From: Desulfobacteraceae bacterium
Lineage (GTDB): Bacteria > Desulfobacterota > Desulfobacteria > Desulfobacterales > Desulfosalsimonadaceae
Assembly: GCA_007131845.1 (NCBI GenBank)
Contig: SLPT01000157.1
Coordinates: 1 to 6,612 of the forward strand
DNA: 6,612 bases
Direction of reading: 5' to 3'
The stretch's first letter is position 1, and the number at the start of each line of letters is the position of its first letter. A program made the position numbers and the translations under genes. Shown here one piece after another: positions 1 to 5,935 of this stretch. A model generated the notes under the pieces. It searched no databases and had not been told where the DNA came from. It saw only the letters and a list, made by a program, of their open reading frames with translations.

Positions 1-27
1 GAAGTCGTCAAAATTTTCAACCGTCTC

Positions 28-59
28 TTGCGTCACAGATGATGGTATGGTATTATAAC
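28..59 (+). promoter_or_regulatory. Possible sigma-70-type promoter for the 110-aa gene
   Basis: TTGCGT at 28-33 (three of six matches to a -35 box) lies 17 bases before TATTAT at 51-56 (five of six matches to a -10 box). An alternative -10, TATAAC, is at 54-59. Transcription would start at about 62-66, almost on the ATG at 65, so the message could be leaderless or nearly so. The region is locally AT-rich, unlike the genes around it, which favours a promoter. The -35 match is weak and such patterns arise by chance, so this is a candidate only. Confidence 0.35.
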
Positions 60-64
60 AGGTT

Positions 65-397
65 ATGAAACAATATGTTGTGGATGAAATACGGCCGGGT
101 GATTTCAACGTGTTGAAAAGCTACCTGGATGAATATTACGGTCCGGCACGCCTGAACGGAATCTACAGGATCCCTCTGGATCCGGCGTTGTATTCCGATT
201 GCCAGAAGGCCCATACGGACTGCGCTCCCTTTTACTTCGCCCTGGAACTGAAATCCGATGCCTTGTGCTGCGAATTTCTGGTGCGGGCCGACAACCGGAT
301 TCACTGTGATTGCATAGCCAATGCAAGCCCGGATCAGCGAAACTGGCTTATCGAAATGGTTGATTCCATTTTTGAACGGCTTTCCATTGCTGCCTGA
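65..397 (+). CDS. Conserved-looking hypothetical protein, 110 aa, cysteine-containing
   Basis: Function unknown. The 110-residue product is soluble-looking and acidic, with no signal peptide or membrane segment. It begins MKQYVVDEIRPGDF and ends with a likely amphipathic helix (about residues 90-107, containing QRNWLIEMVDSIFERL). The middle (about 55-85) looks like alternating beta strands. Six cysteines sit at 46, 53, 68, 69, 81 and 83. The CC pair and the CDC motif could bind metal or be redox-active, but no standard zinc-finger or iron-sulfur spacing is met. The start is ATG 65, because an in-frame TAA at 56-58 closes the frame just upstream. The Shine-Dalgarno is very poor (AGG only two bases from the ATG). 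The protein resembles small hypothetical proteins I recall from Desulfobacterota, which is memory and not a search. It is separated from rnj by 195 bases, so it is probably transcribed alone or as the end of an upstream unit. Coding status is supported by codon-like composition and a clean frame. Confidence 0.75.
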   Translation: MKQYVVDEIRPGDFNVLKSYLDEYYGPARLNGIYRIPLDPALYSDCQKAHTDCAPFYFALELKSDALCCEFLVRADNRIHCDCIANASPDQRNWLIEMVDSIFERLSIAA

Positions 398-578
398 AGC
401 GTTTCCTTGTTGGACGGCTCCCTGAAAAGCCCAATATCTTTACCCGGCCCGGGTCAACAAGACGCTCATGGATAGTCAGTTCTTTCACGCATGACCATGT
501 ATTTCCGTATGGGATAAACGATCCGCAACGGCCGGTATCCCAGGATGCAGGGAGTTCTGCCCGCTATAATCTGTTATC
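398..578. other. Intergenic region upstream of rnj
   Basis: There is no credible reading frame here; the longest ATG-initiated plus-strand frame I noticed, at 469, stops after eight codons. Two small dyads are visible: GGCT/AGCC (416-419 with 428-431) and the near-perfect inverted repeat ACCCGG-C-CCGGGT (442-454). Neither is followed by a T-run on either strand, so neither is a convincing intrinsic terminator. The right end carries a TATAAT at 565-570. I see no riboswitch or tRNA-like fold. Confidence 0.5.
565..570 (+). promoter_or_regulatory. Perfect -10 hexamer (TATAAT), candidate rnj promoter
   Basis: TATAAT matches the sigma-70 -10 consensus exactly. At the expected 17-base spacing, the upstream hexamer (AGGATG, 542-547) is not a -35 box, and there is no extended -10 TGn. 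If used, transcription would begin near 576-578 and leave a leader of about 16 bases, just enough to carry the GGAGG at 579-583. The placement is attractive but rests on a single hexamer. Confidence 0.3.
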
Positions 579-583
579 GGAGG
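579..583 (+). promoter_or_regulatory. Shine-Dalgarno of rnj, decides the GTG start
   Basis: GGAGG lies nine bases before the GTG at 593. It supports 593 over the longer in-frame ATG at 545, whose 16 extra residues do not look like RNase J. Confidence 0.85.
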
Positions 584-592
584 CTTTTTTCC

Positions 593-2242
593 GTGTTAAA
601 AATAATTCCATTAGGTGGTCTCGGTGAAATCGGGCTGAACATGATGGTCCTGGACTATCTGGATACCATGGTGGTTATCGACGCCGGGCTGATGTTTCCC
701 GAAGACTATATGTTGGGCGTGGACTATGTCATCCCGGACATGGGATATATCCTGCAAAACAAGCACCGTTTCAAGGGGCTTGTTCTGACCCACGGCCATG
801 AAGACCATATCGGCGCAATCCCGTATCTGCTGCGGGAAGTGGTCGTTCCGGTTTACGGAACGCCTTTTACGCTGGGCCTGGTTGAAAACAAGCTAAACGA
901 GCACGGGTTGTTCTCGGCCGCAGCCAAACTCAATACGATCCGGCCCGGGGACCGGGTGGAGATCGACCCTTTTACGTTTGAATTCATGCGCGTAAACCAT
1001 TCCGTGGTCGATGGTGTGGGCATTGCCATTCACACGCCCGAGGGGCTGATCGTTCATAGCGGGGATTTCAAGATTTCGGACTCCACCATCGAGGGGATGC
1101 AGACCGACGTGGAGGCGTTCACGCGTTGCGGGGATGCCGGAGTTCTGGCGCTGCTGTCCGATTCCACCAACGTGGAGCGAGAGGGGCGCACGCCGTCGGA
1201 CGAGCATGTAAGCGATACCCTGAAGGATCTGATCGGCGGGAGCCCGGGACGGGTGATCATCGCGCTTTTCGCCTCCAACATTTCCCGGATTCAGCAGGTT
1301 GTCAATATCTTAAAATCCGGATCCCGGAAGGTCGTTTTCAACGGCCGCTCCATCGAATTGAGCGTGAGGATCGCAAAGGAGCTGAATCTTCTCAAGATTC
1401 CGGAGGACATGGAGATTGGTATCGATGAGATTGACGATTATCCGGATGAGCAGATCATCATCATGACCACCGGAAGCCAGGGAGAGCCCATGTCCGCTCT
1501 GGCCCGGATGTCCACGGGAACCCATCGGCAGATCAAAGCGCGCAGCGGGGATACGGTCATTTTGTCCTCCAAGTTCATTCCCGGAAATGAAAAGGCGATC
1601 GCAAAGATCATCAACAACCTGTTCCGCAAGGGCGCCAACGTTATCTACGAAAAAATTTCCGACATTCATGTTTCCGGCCATGCTTTCCGGGAGGAACTGG
1701 TCATGATGATGGAAATGTGCAGGCCCAGATATCTGATCCCCATTCACGGGGAGTACCGGCACCTCTACCACCATGCCCGGCTGGCCGAGGCCAGCGGCAT
1801 CGGCCGGGATAATGTTTTGCTGGCCGAAAATGGTGATATCCTGACCTTTTCTGACGGCGAGGTTCATATTGGCGAAAAGGTGGGGACGAGCCGGGTCCTG
1901 GTCGACGGAAAGGGGATCGGCGATGTGGGGCGTTCGGTGCTCAAGGAAAGGCGTATTCTTTCTGAAGAGGGACTCGTGGTTATCAATATGATACTCGATG
2001 AGGACACGGGATTCGTTATTTTCGGGCCGGAGATCGTATCCAAGGGCTTTGTGTTTGAAACCGAAACCGGCCATATTCTCGAAGATGCCAAGTGCATCAT
2101 CCTGGAGATTATCGAGGATGTTGTCGATATGCCCCACCGGGCCGAGCTTCTGCGAAAGCGTCTTCCCTCGGCGCTGCGGGAGTATTTCAATTTCAGCATC
2201 AAGCGCCGTCCGGTGATCCTGCCGTTCATCCTGGAGTTGTGA
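593..2242 (+). CDS. rnj: Ribonuclease J
   Basis: RNase J is a cytoplasmic metallo-beta-lactamase/beta-CASP ribonuclease, with 5'-to-3' exonuclease and endonuclease activity, that acts in mRNA decay and rRNA 5' maturation. The 549-residue product matches the family length of about 550. The metallo-beta-lactamase domain (about 1-200) carries the zinc motif HGHEDH at 67-72, with further ligands H136 (VNHSV) and D158 (HSGDFK). The beta-CASP insert (about 205-350) includes TTGSQGEP (292-299) and SSKFIPGNE (325-333). The remaining nuclease motifs are VSGH (360-363) and IPIHGEY (382-388), followed by a C-terminal domain (about 440-549). All catalytic residues appear intact. The GTG start at 593 is chosen because GGAGG lies nine bases upstream and family members begin close to the LKIIPLGGLGEIG motif; the in-frame ATG at 545 has no such support. 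ftsK follows immediately, which suggests cotranscription. RNase J in a Gram-negative context fits Desulfobacterota; whether RNase E is also present cannot be seen here. Confidence 0.97.
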   Translation: MLKIIPLGGLGEIGLNMMVLDYLDTMVVIDAGLMFPEDYMLGVDYVIPDMGYILQNKHRFKGLVLTHGHEDHIGAIPYLLREVVVPVYGTPFTLGLVENKLNEHGLFSAAAKLNTIRPGDRVEIDPFTFEFMRVNHSVVDGVGIAIHTPEGLIVHSGDFKISDSTIEGMQTDVEAFTRCGDAGVLALLSDSTNVEREGRTPSDEHVSDTLKDLIGGSPGRVIIALFASNISRIQQVVNILKSGSRKVVFNGRSIELSVRIAKELNLLKIPEDMEIGIDEIDDYPDEQIIIMTTGSQGEPMSALARMSTGTHRQIKARSGDTVILSSKFIPGNEKAIAKIINNLFRKGANVIYEKISDIHVSGHAFREELVMMMEMCRPRYLIPIHGEYRHLYHHARLAEASGIGRDNVLLAENGDILTFSDGEVHIGEKVGTSRVLVDGKGIGDVGRSVLKERRILSEEGLVVINMILDEDTGFVIFGPEIVSKGFVFETETGHILEDAKCIILEIIEDVVDMPHRAELLRKRLPSALREYFNFSIKRRPVILPFILEL

Positions 2243-2253
2243 GTACCGCGGTT

Positions 2254-4578
2254 ATGCGCAAAGAAATCACGGGAATCTTCCTGTTCTTCCTGGTGTTGTT
2301 CACGGCCGTCAGCCTCGGATCCTTCAGTCCGGACGATCCGTCCGTGCACAATGTTGCATCCGGAGAAACCGAGAATTTTTTCGGTCTTGCGGGTGCCCAT
2401 CTGGCCGGCCTTCTGATTGGCTTGTTCGGTGTGGGAGCCTTCTGGGTGCCGGTTTTGCTGCTGATCGCCTGCGTTCGGTTCTATACCGGGAAAAACGGCC
2501 ATGCCGCATGGACGACCGGAGCCGGCGGCGCAATCCTGCTGGTGGTTACCGGGGCGCTGATGGCGCTTTTTTCACAAACGTATCAAATCGTTTCGGTAAC
2601 ATATCCCGCTGCCGGGATGATCGGCCTTCCCCTGCACGCTTTTCTGCTCGACTATGCAGACCGGTTTGGTGCGTTTGTCATACTTTTTTTCCTGTTTCTC
2701 GTTGGGTTTATACTGACAACGGGCATTTCCGTTATCCGCGTTTCTAAAAACACACTGAGTCTTTTTTTGCTTGCCGCGGCTTGGGTGGGCCGCATACCGC
2801 AGGCAATGGCCGGGTATTTCAGAAAACGCCCCCGCTTAACGTCTAAGGCAAACCAATCCGAAGCGCGGGCGAATGCTGCGAAAAAAATTCCGGAAAAGCA
2901 ACCGGAGCCGATCAAATCCTTGCCCGTAAAAAGCAGCGGCAACAAGAAAAAGGGAATTTCCGGGGAACAAAAAACGGATTCATCCGGCCGGGTTGCGGCA
3001 AAAACCGCGGACGCCGGGGCTTCAAAAAGCGATATCCGGATCAAGACGTCGATTCCGCCCCTTTCGGTCCAGTCGGCCACAGCGCCCCGGCAGCAGGAGT
3101 TCGAATCCATGCGCACCGGTAACGGTTTTAAACTGCCGAAGCTCGAATTTCTGGATGAACCGGTCCGGACAAAGGAGGACGTGGATCATGAGCATCTCAG
3201 GATGCAATCGCGAATTCTGGAAGAAAAGCTTGCGGATTTCGGGGTGCAGGGAAGCGTCAAGGAGGTGCTTCCGGGACCGGTCATCACCCGCTACGAGTTT
3301 GCGCCGGCCCCGGGGGTCAAGATCAACAAGATCGTCAACCTGGCAGACGACCTGGCCCTTGCCCTCAAGGCCCTGAGTGTGCGGATCATCGCGCCCATAC
3401 CCGGCAAGGCGGTAATCGGCATCGAACTGCCCAACGATCACCGGGAAACCGTCGGGTTCAAGGATATCGTTTCATCGGGCGTCTACACCAAATCATCGTC
3501 CATGCTGACCATCGCCCTGGGCAAGGATATCGTGGGGCACCCGGTTGTTGCGGATCTCGAGAAAATGCCCCACCTGCTTATCGCCGGGGCCACCGGCACC
3601 GGCAAAAGCGTGGCGCTCAATACCATGATCACGAGCATCCTTTACAAGGCCACGCCGGAGGACGTCAAGTTCATCATGATCGATCCCAAGCGGATCGAGC
3701 TTTCCATCTACGACGGTATTCCGCATCTCATCGCACCGGTTGTGACCGACATGAAAAAAGCGACCAATGCCCTTTTCTGGGCGGTGCGGGAAATGGAGCG
3801 CCGCTACAAGCTTCTTTCCGGGATGAAAGTGCGAAACATCCGTCAATACAATACGCGAATCGAAAAAGGGGATATCCCGAAGAAGGAAGACGGGGAGGAG
3901 GCAGACGATCCGCCGCCGGAAAAGATTCCGTATGTCGTGGTGATCATCGACGAGCTGGCGGACCTCATGATGGTTTCTTCCAGGGATGTGGAAGTCGGCC
4001 TCACCCGGCTGGCCCAGATGGCCCGGGCAGCGGGTATTCACATGATAATCGCCACCCAGCGTCCGTCCGTGGATGTGCTCACGGGCCTGATCAAGGCGAA
4101 CTTTCCGACGCGTCTTTCTTTTCAGGTCTCCTCCAAGACCGACTCCCGGACCATTATCGACGCCAACGGGGCCGAAGCGCTGCTGGGCAACGGAGACATG
4201 CTGTTTCTGCCGCCCGGCACGGCCAAGCTGCAGCGGATACATGGCGCTTACGTATCAGAAGACGAGGTGACCCGGATCATCGCATTTCTGAAGTCCCAGA
4301 AAACCCCGGAGTATGACCACAACATCGTGGAGGCGCAGGAATCCGGAAAAGATGAAAACAGCGATGCGGACCATGACGAAAAATACGACGATGCGGTCGC
4401 GCTGGTAACAAAAACCGGCCAGGCCTCCATCTCCATGGTGCAGCGGCATTTGCGCATCGGTTACAACCGGGCCGCGCGGATCATTGAAACCATGGAGGCC
4501 GAAGGGGTGGTGGGCCCCTCGGACGGGGTCAAACCCAGGGAGATTCTGGTCCGCGGGGATTACGATAACATCTCATGA
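2254..4578 (+). CDS. ftsK: DNA translocase FtsK/SpoIIIE
   Basis: FtsK is an inner-membrane, septum-located ATPase motor that pumps chromosomal DNA during division and aids resolution at dif by XerCD. The 774-residue product is close in length to the short SpoIIIE type and lacks the long linker of E. coli FtsK. Hydrophobic membrane segments lie at about 6-22, 43-73, 90-106, 138-159 and 167-178. A Lys/Pro/Ala-rich linker (about 190-290) is followed by the alpha/beta motor with its N-terminal part (about 305-420). Walker A is GATGTGKS (445-452) and Walker B is VVVIIDELAD (561-570, D566 and E567); IIATQRPSVDVLTG (598-611) is also typical. The C-terminal gamma winged helix (about 708-768), which reads orienting sequences, is complete. 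An acidic/proline insert sits at about 540-557. ATG 2254 is preferred because MRKEITGIFLFF resembles family N-termini. An in-frame GTG at 2239 would overlap the rnj stop by four bases (GTGA) and add five residues. Neither start has a well-spaced Shine-Dalgarno, so translational coupling to rnj is likely. Confidence 0.96.
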   Translation: MRKEITGIFLFFLVLFTAVSLGSFSPDDPSVHNVASGETENFFGLAGAHLAGLLIGLFGVGAFWVPVLLLIACVRFYTGKNGHAAWTTGAGGAILLVVTGALMALFSQTYQIVSVTYPAAGMIGLPLHAFLLDYADRFGAFVILFFLFLVGFILTTGISVIRVSKNTLSLFLLAAAWVGRIPQAMAGYFRKRPRLTSKANQSEARANAAKKIPEKQPEPIKSLPVKSSGNKKKGISGEQKTDSSGRVAAKTADAGASKSDIRIKTSIPPLSVQSATAPRQQEFESMRTGNGFKLPKLEFLDEPVRTKEDVDHEHLRMQSRILEEKLADFGVQGSVKEVLPGPVITRYEFAPAPGVKINKIVNLADDLALALKALSVRIIAPIPGKAVIGIELPNDHRETVGFKDIVSSGVYTKSSSMLTIALGKDIVGHPVVADLEKMPHLLIAGATGTGKSVALNTMITSILYKATPEDVKFIMIDPKRIELSIYDGIPHLIAPVVTDMKKATNALFWAVREMERRYKLLSGMKVRNIRQYNTRIEKGDIPKKEDGEEADDPPPEKIPYVVVIIDELADLMMVSSRDVEVGLTRLAQMARAAGIHMIIATQRPSVDVLTGLIKANFPTRLSFQVSSKTDSRTIIDANGAEALLGNGDMLFLPPGTAKLQRIHGAYVSEDEVTRIIAFLKSQKTPEYDHNIVEAQESGKDENSDADHDEKYDDAVALVTKTGQASISMVQRHLRIGYNRAARIIETMEAEGVVGPSDGVKPREILVRGDYDNIS

Positions 4579-4580
4579 GC

Positions 4581-4588
4581 GGGGGGTG
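4581..4588 (+). promoter_or_regulatory. G-rich ribosome binding site before the GTG at 4594
   Basis: GGGGGGTG, in the 15-base gap after the ftsK stop, sits five to seven bases before the GTG at 4594. It can pair with the anti-Shine-Dalgarno, partly through G-U pairs. It supports 4594 as the start; the ATG overlapping the ftsK stop at 4575 is out of frame. Confidence 0.5.
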
Positions 4589-4593
4589 TCCAG

Positions 4594-5217
4594 GTGGATA
4601 TCGATGAACGCATAATCGATTCGGTCAAGGGGTTTTTGGACAGAAAAGAGGGGATGCGGCTCTATGAACTGGCTGCGGAAGCATCGGCTGCGGCGCCCTG
4701 CCTGGAGATCGGGAGCTACTGCGGCAAATCGACCCTCTACCTGGGCGCGGGCTGCCGGAAAAACGGTTCGGTTTTGTTTTCCATCGACCATCACCGCGGC
4801 TCGGAGGAACAGCAGCCGGGTGAAGAATATTTCGACCCGGAAACCTACGACATGGACGCCGGCAGCATGAACACCCTGCCGTTTTTCCGAAAGACCCTGC
4901 AGTGGGGCGATCTTGAGGATACGGTGATTCCCCTTGTCACCCGCTCCGCGGTGGCTGCCCGCAAGTGGGCGACGCCGCTGTCGCTGGTATTCATCGACGG
5001 CGGGCACAGCTACGAGGCCGCATTCACAGATTACTGCAGTTGGGCCGGTCATGTGATACCCGGCGGCTTCCTGGTTATCCATGATATCTTCACAAACCCG
5101 GAAGAGGGCGGCCAGGCCCCTTACGACATCTACCGCCTCGCCGCCGGATCGGGCCTTTTCGACGAACGCCCCCTGACCAAAACGTTAGGCGTCCTCCGCC
5201 GCCGCCATCCAGTTTAG
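4594..5217 (+). CDS. Class I SAM-dependent methyltransferase (Methyltransf_24-like), 207 aa
   Basis: This is a probable S-adenosylmethionine-dependent methyltransferase of unknown substrate. An N-terminal helical part (about 1-33) leads into motif I, CLEIGSYCGKST (36-47). A second strand ends in SIDHH (63-67), where the acidic residue would contact the SAM ribose. LVFIDGGHSYE (131-141) is the family's characteristic motif, and its Asp/His often bind a metal in related enzymes. PGGFLVIHD (156-164) is the post-motif loop and strand. Length is normal for the group. It has no signal peptide or membrane segment, so it is cytoplasmic. The GTG start at 4594 is the only plausible in-frame initiator near the ftsK stop and has a G-rich site upstream. 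It lies 15 bases after ftsK on the same strand, so it is probably the last gene of the rnj-ftsK unit. The family includes enzymes that act on sugars and small molecules; the neighbours here do not fix the target. The stop abuts a palindrome. Confidence 0.87.
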   Translation: MDIDERIIDSVKGFLDRKEGMRLYELAAEASAAAPCLEIGSYCGKSTLYLGAGCRKNGSVLFSIDHHRGSEEQQPGEEYFDPETYDMDAGSMNTLPFFRKTLQWGDLEDTVIPLVTRSAVAARKWATPLSLVFIDGGHSYEAAFTDYCSWAGHVIPGGFLVIHDIFTNPEEGGQAPYDIYRLAAGSGLFDERPLTKTLGVLRRRHPV

Positions 5218-5228
5218 GGGACGTCCCC
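5217..5228. repeat. Perfect 12-bp palindrome GGGGACGTCCCC between convergent genes
   Basis: The sequence is identical on both strands. It starts on the last base of the TAG stop at 5215-5217 and fills almost the whole 13-base gap to the opposing stop at 5231-5233. It could fold as a four-GC-pair hairpin with an ACGT loop on either transcript, but there is no U-run for a standard terminator. It could be a weak bidirectional 3'-end structure, a protein-binding site, or one copy of a dispersed REP-like element. The last is suggested by GGGGACGTCCCC-type motifs that I recall as recurrent in related genomes, which I did not verify. Confidence 0.6.
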
Positions 5229-5230
5229 CA

Positions 5231-5935
5231 CTATTTCCGGAAGTAAAGGACGAGGCTTTTGCCGAGAAGGGGTGTGAGGGCGGAGTCGATGGCCCGGGTG
5301 AAAAGGGGCTTGTTCATGATGTCCCAGGTAAGAAACCGGTGGTAGAGAGAGACGAAAAGCGCCTCGTCATTGTCCGGCCCGACCAGGCAGCGGAGCCACC
5401 AGTAGGGTGTGTGGATACCGTGGGCGTAATGAAAGAAACGTTTTTTGAGGCCGAGACGGGTAAACAGGCCGGTGATCCGCTGCTTCGTGTAAATGCGAAC
5501 ATGCCCGCCCTCGGTATTGGAATATGTATCGGATAGCTTCCAGCAGATCGCTTCCGGGAAATACCGGGGAACGCTTACAGTGAGGCTGCCGCCCGGCTTC
5601 AAAACGCGGATCAGTTCATCCGCCGCCTTTGTGTCATCCGGAATGTGCTCGAGGACTTCCGAGCAGATCACGTGGTCGAACGTCTGGTCGGCAAAGGGAA
5701 GCCGTGTGATGTCTGCGGCCGAAAAAGCCCACCGTCCCGCAAGTTTTCCGCCATATGCCTCGTGCAGATATATGTTTTCCTTTGCCTTGACGAGATCATC
5801 GAAGAGGATATCCGCGCCCGTCACCATGGCATCGTACGCGCAAGCGCCGCATACGTGCCGTCCGGGGCCGCATCCCATGTCGAGTATCCGGTCGCCCGAC
5901 GATATGCCCAGCCGGGAATAATCAATGGTAATCAC
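5231..5935 (-). CDS. Class I SAM-dependent methyltransferase (Methyltransf_11-like), 234 aa
   Basis: This is a predicted SAM-dependent methyltransferase with unknown acceptor. Motif I, ILDMGCGPGRH, is at 17-27. TGADI (39-43) holds the acidic residue that usually binds the SAM ribose. ADITRLPFADQTFDHVICSEVLEHI (74-98) covers motifs II and III, and VLKPGGSLTVSVPRYFPE (111-128) follows. The C-terminal part (about 130-234) is aromatic-rich (FFHYAHGIHTPYWW) and is probably the substrate lid. The start is set at GTG 5935: it gives the N-terminus MITIDYSRLGI, which I recall as usual in this group, and AGAAAGG lies six bases upstream. An in-frame ATG at 5956 would add seven residues. The frame stays open further upstream, but only as a shadow of the glycosyltransferase gene, so longer models should not be used. 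Its start overlaps the glycosyltransferase 3' end by 14 bases, implying translational coupling and a shared pathway, perhaps methylation of a glycan or glycolipid. Confidence 0.9.
   Translation of the reverse strand: MITIDYSRLGISSGDRILDMGCGPGRHVCGACAYDAMVTGADILFDDLVKAKENIYLHEAYGGKLAGRWAFSAADITRLPFADQTFDHVICSEVLEHIPDDTKAADELIRVLKPGGSLTVSVPRYFPEAICWKLSDTYSNTEGGHVRIYTKQRITGLFTRLGLKKRFFHYAHGIHTPYWWLRCLVGPDNDEALFVSLYHRFLTWDIMNKPLFTRAIDSALTPLLGKSLVLYFRK

Noticed and set aside
442..454. ACCCGG-C-CCGGGT as an intrinsic terminator
   Set aside because: The realistic stem is only four to five pairs, and no T-run follows on either strand.
545..592. ATG 545 as the rnj start
   Set aside because: The 16 extra residues are unlike RNase J, and the strong GGAGG at 579-583 points to GTG 593. 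The putative TATAAT would also lie inside the extension.
1310..2137. 275-codon antisense open frame within rnj
   Set aside because: It lies wholly opposite a well-conserved RNase J. The translation (many His, Asp, Asn and Gly runs) resembles no protein I know and is typical of a shadow in GC-rich DNA.
2092..2253. ATG 2092 as the ftsK start
   Set aside because: It would overlap rnj by 151 bases, and the added residues are a frame-shifted reading of the RNase J C-terminus.
1864..2502. 212-codon antisense open frame across the rnj-ftsK junction
   Set aside because: It overlaps two solid genes. The translation is Arg/Ser/Gln-rich and domain-free.
3493..4242. 249-codon antisense open frame within ftsK
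   Set aside because: It lies opposite the conserved FtsK motor domain, with no start signal and low-quality composition.
4573..5082. 169-codon antisense frame within the plus-strand methyltransferase
   Set aside because: It is a shadow of a gene with clear motif I and FIDGGHSYE. No homology is recognisable in the antisense translation.
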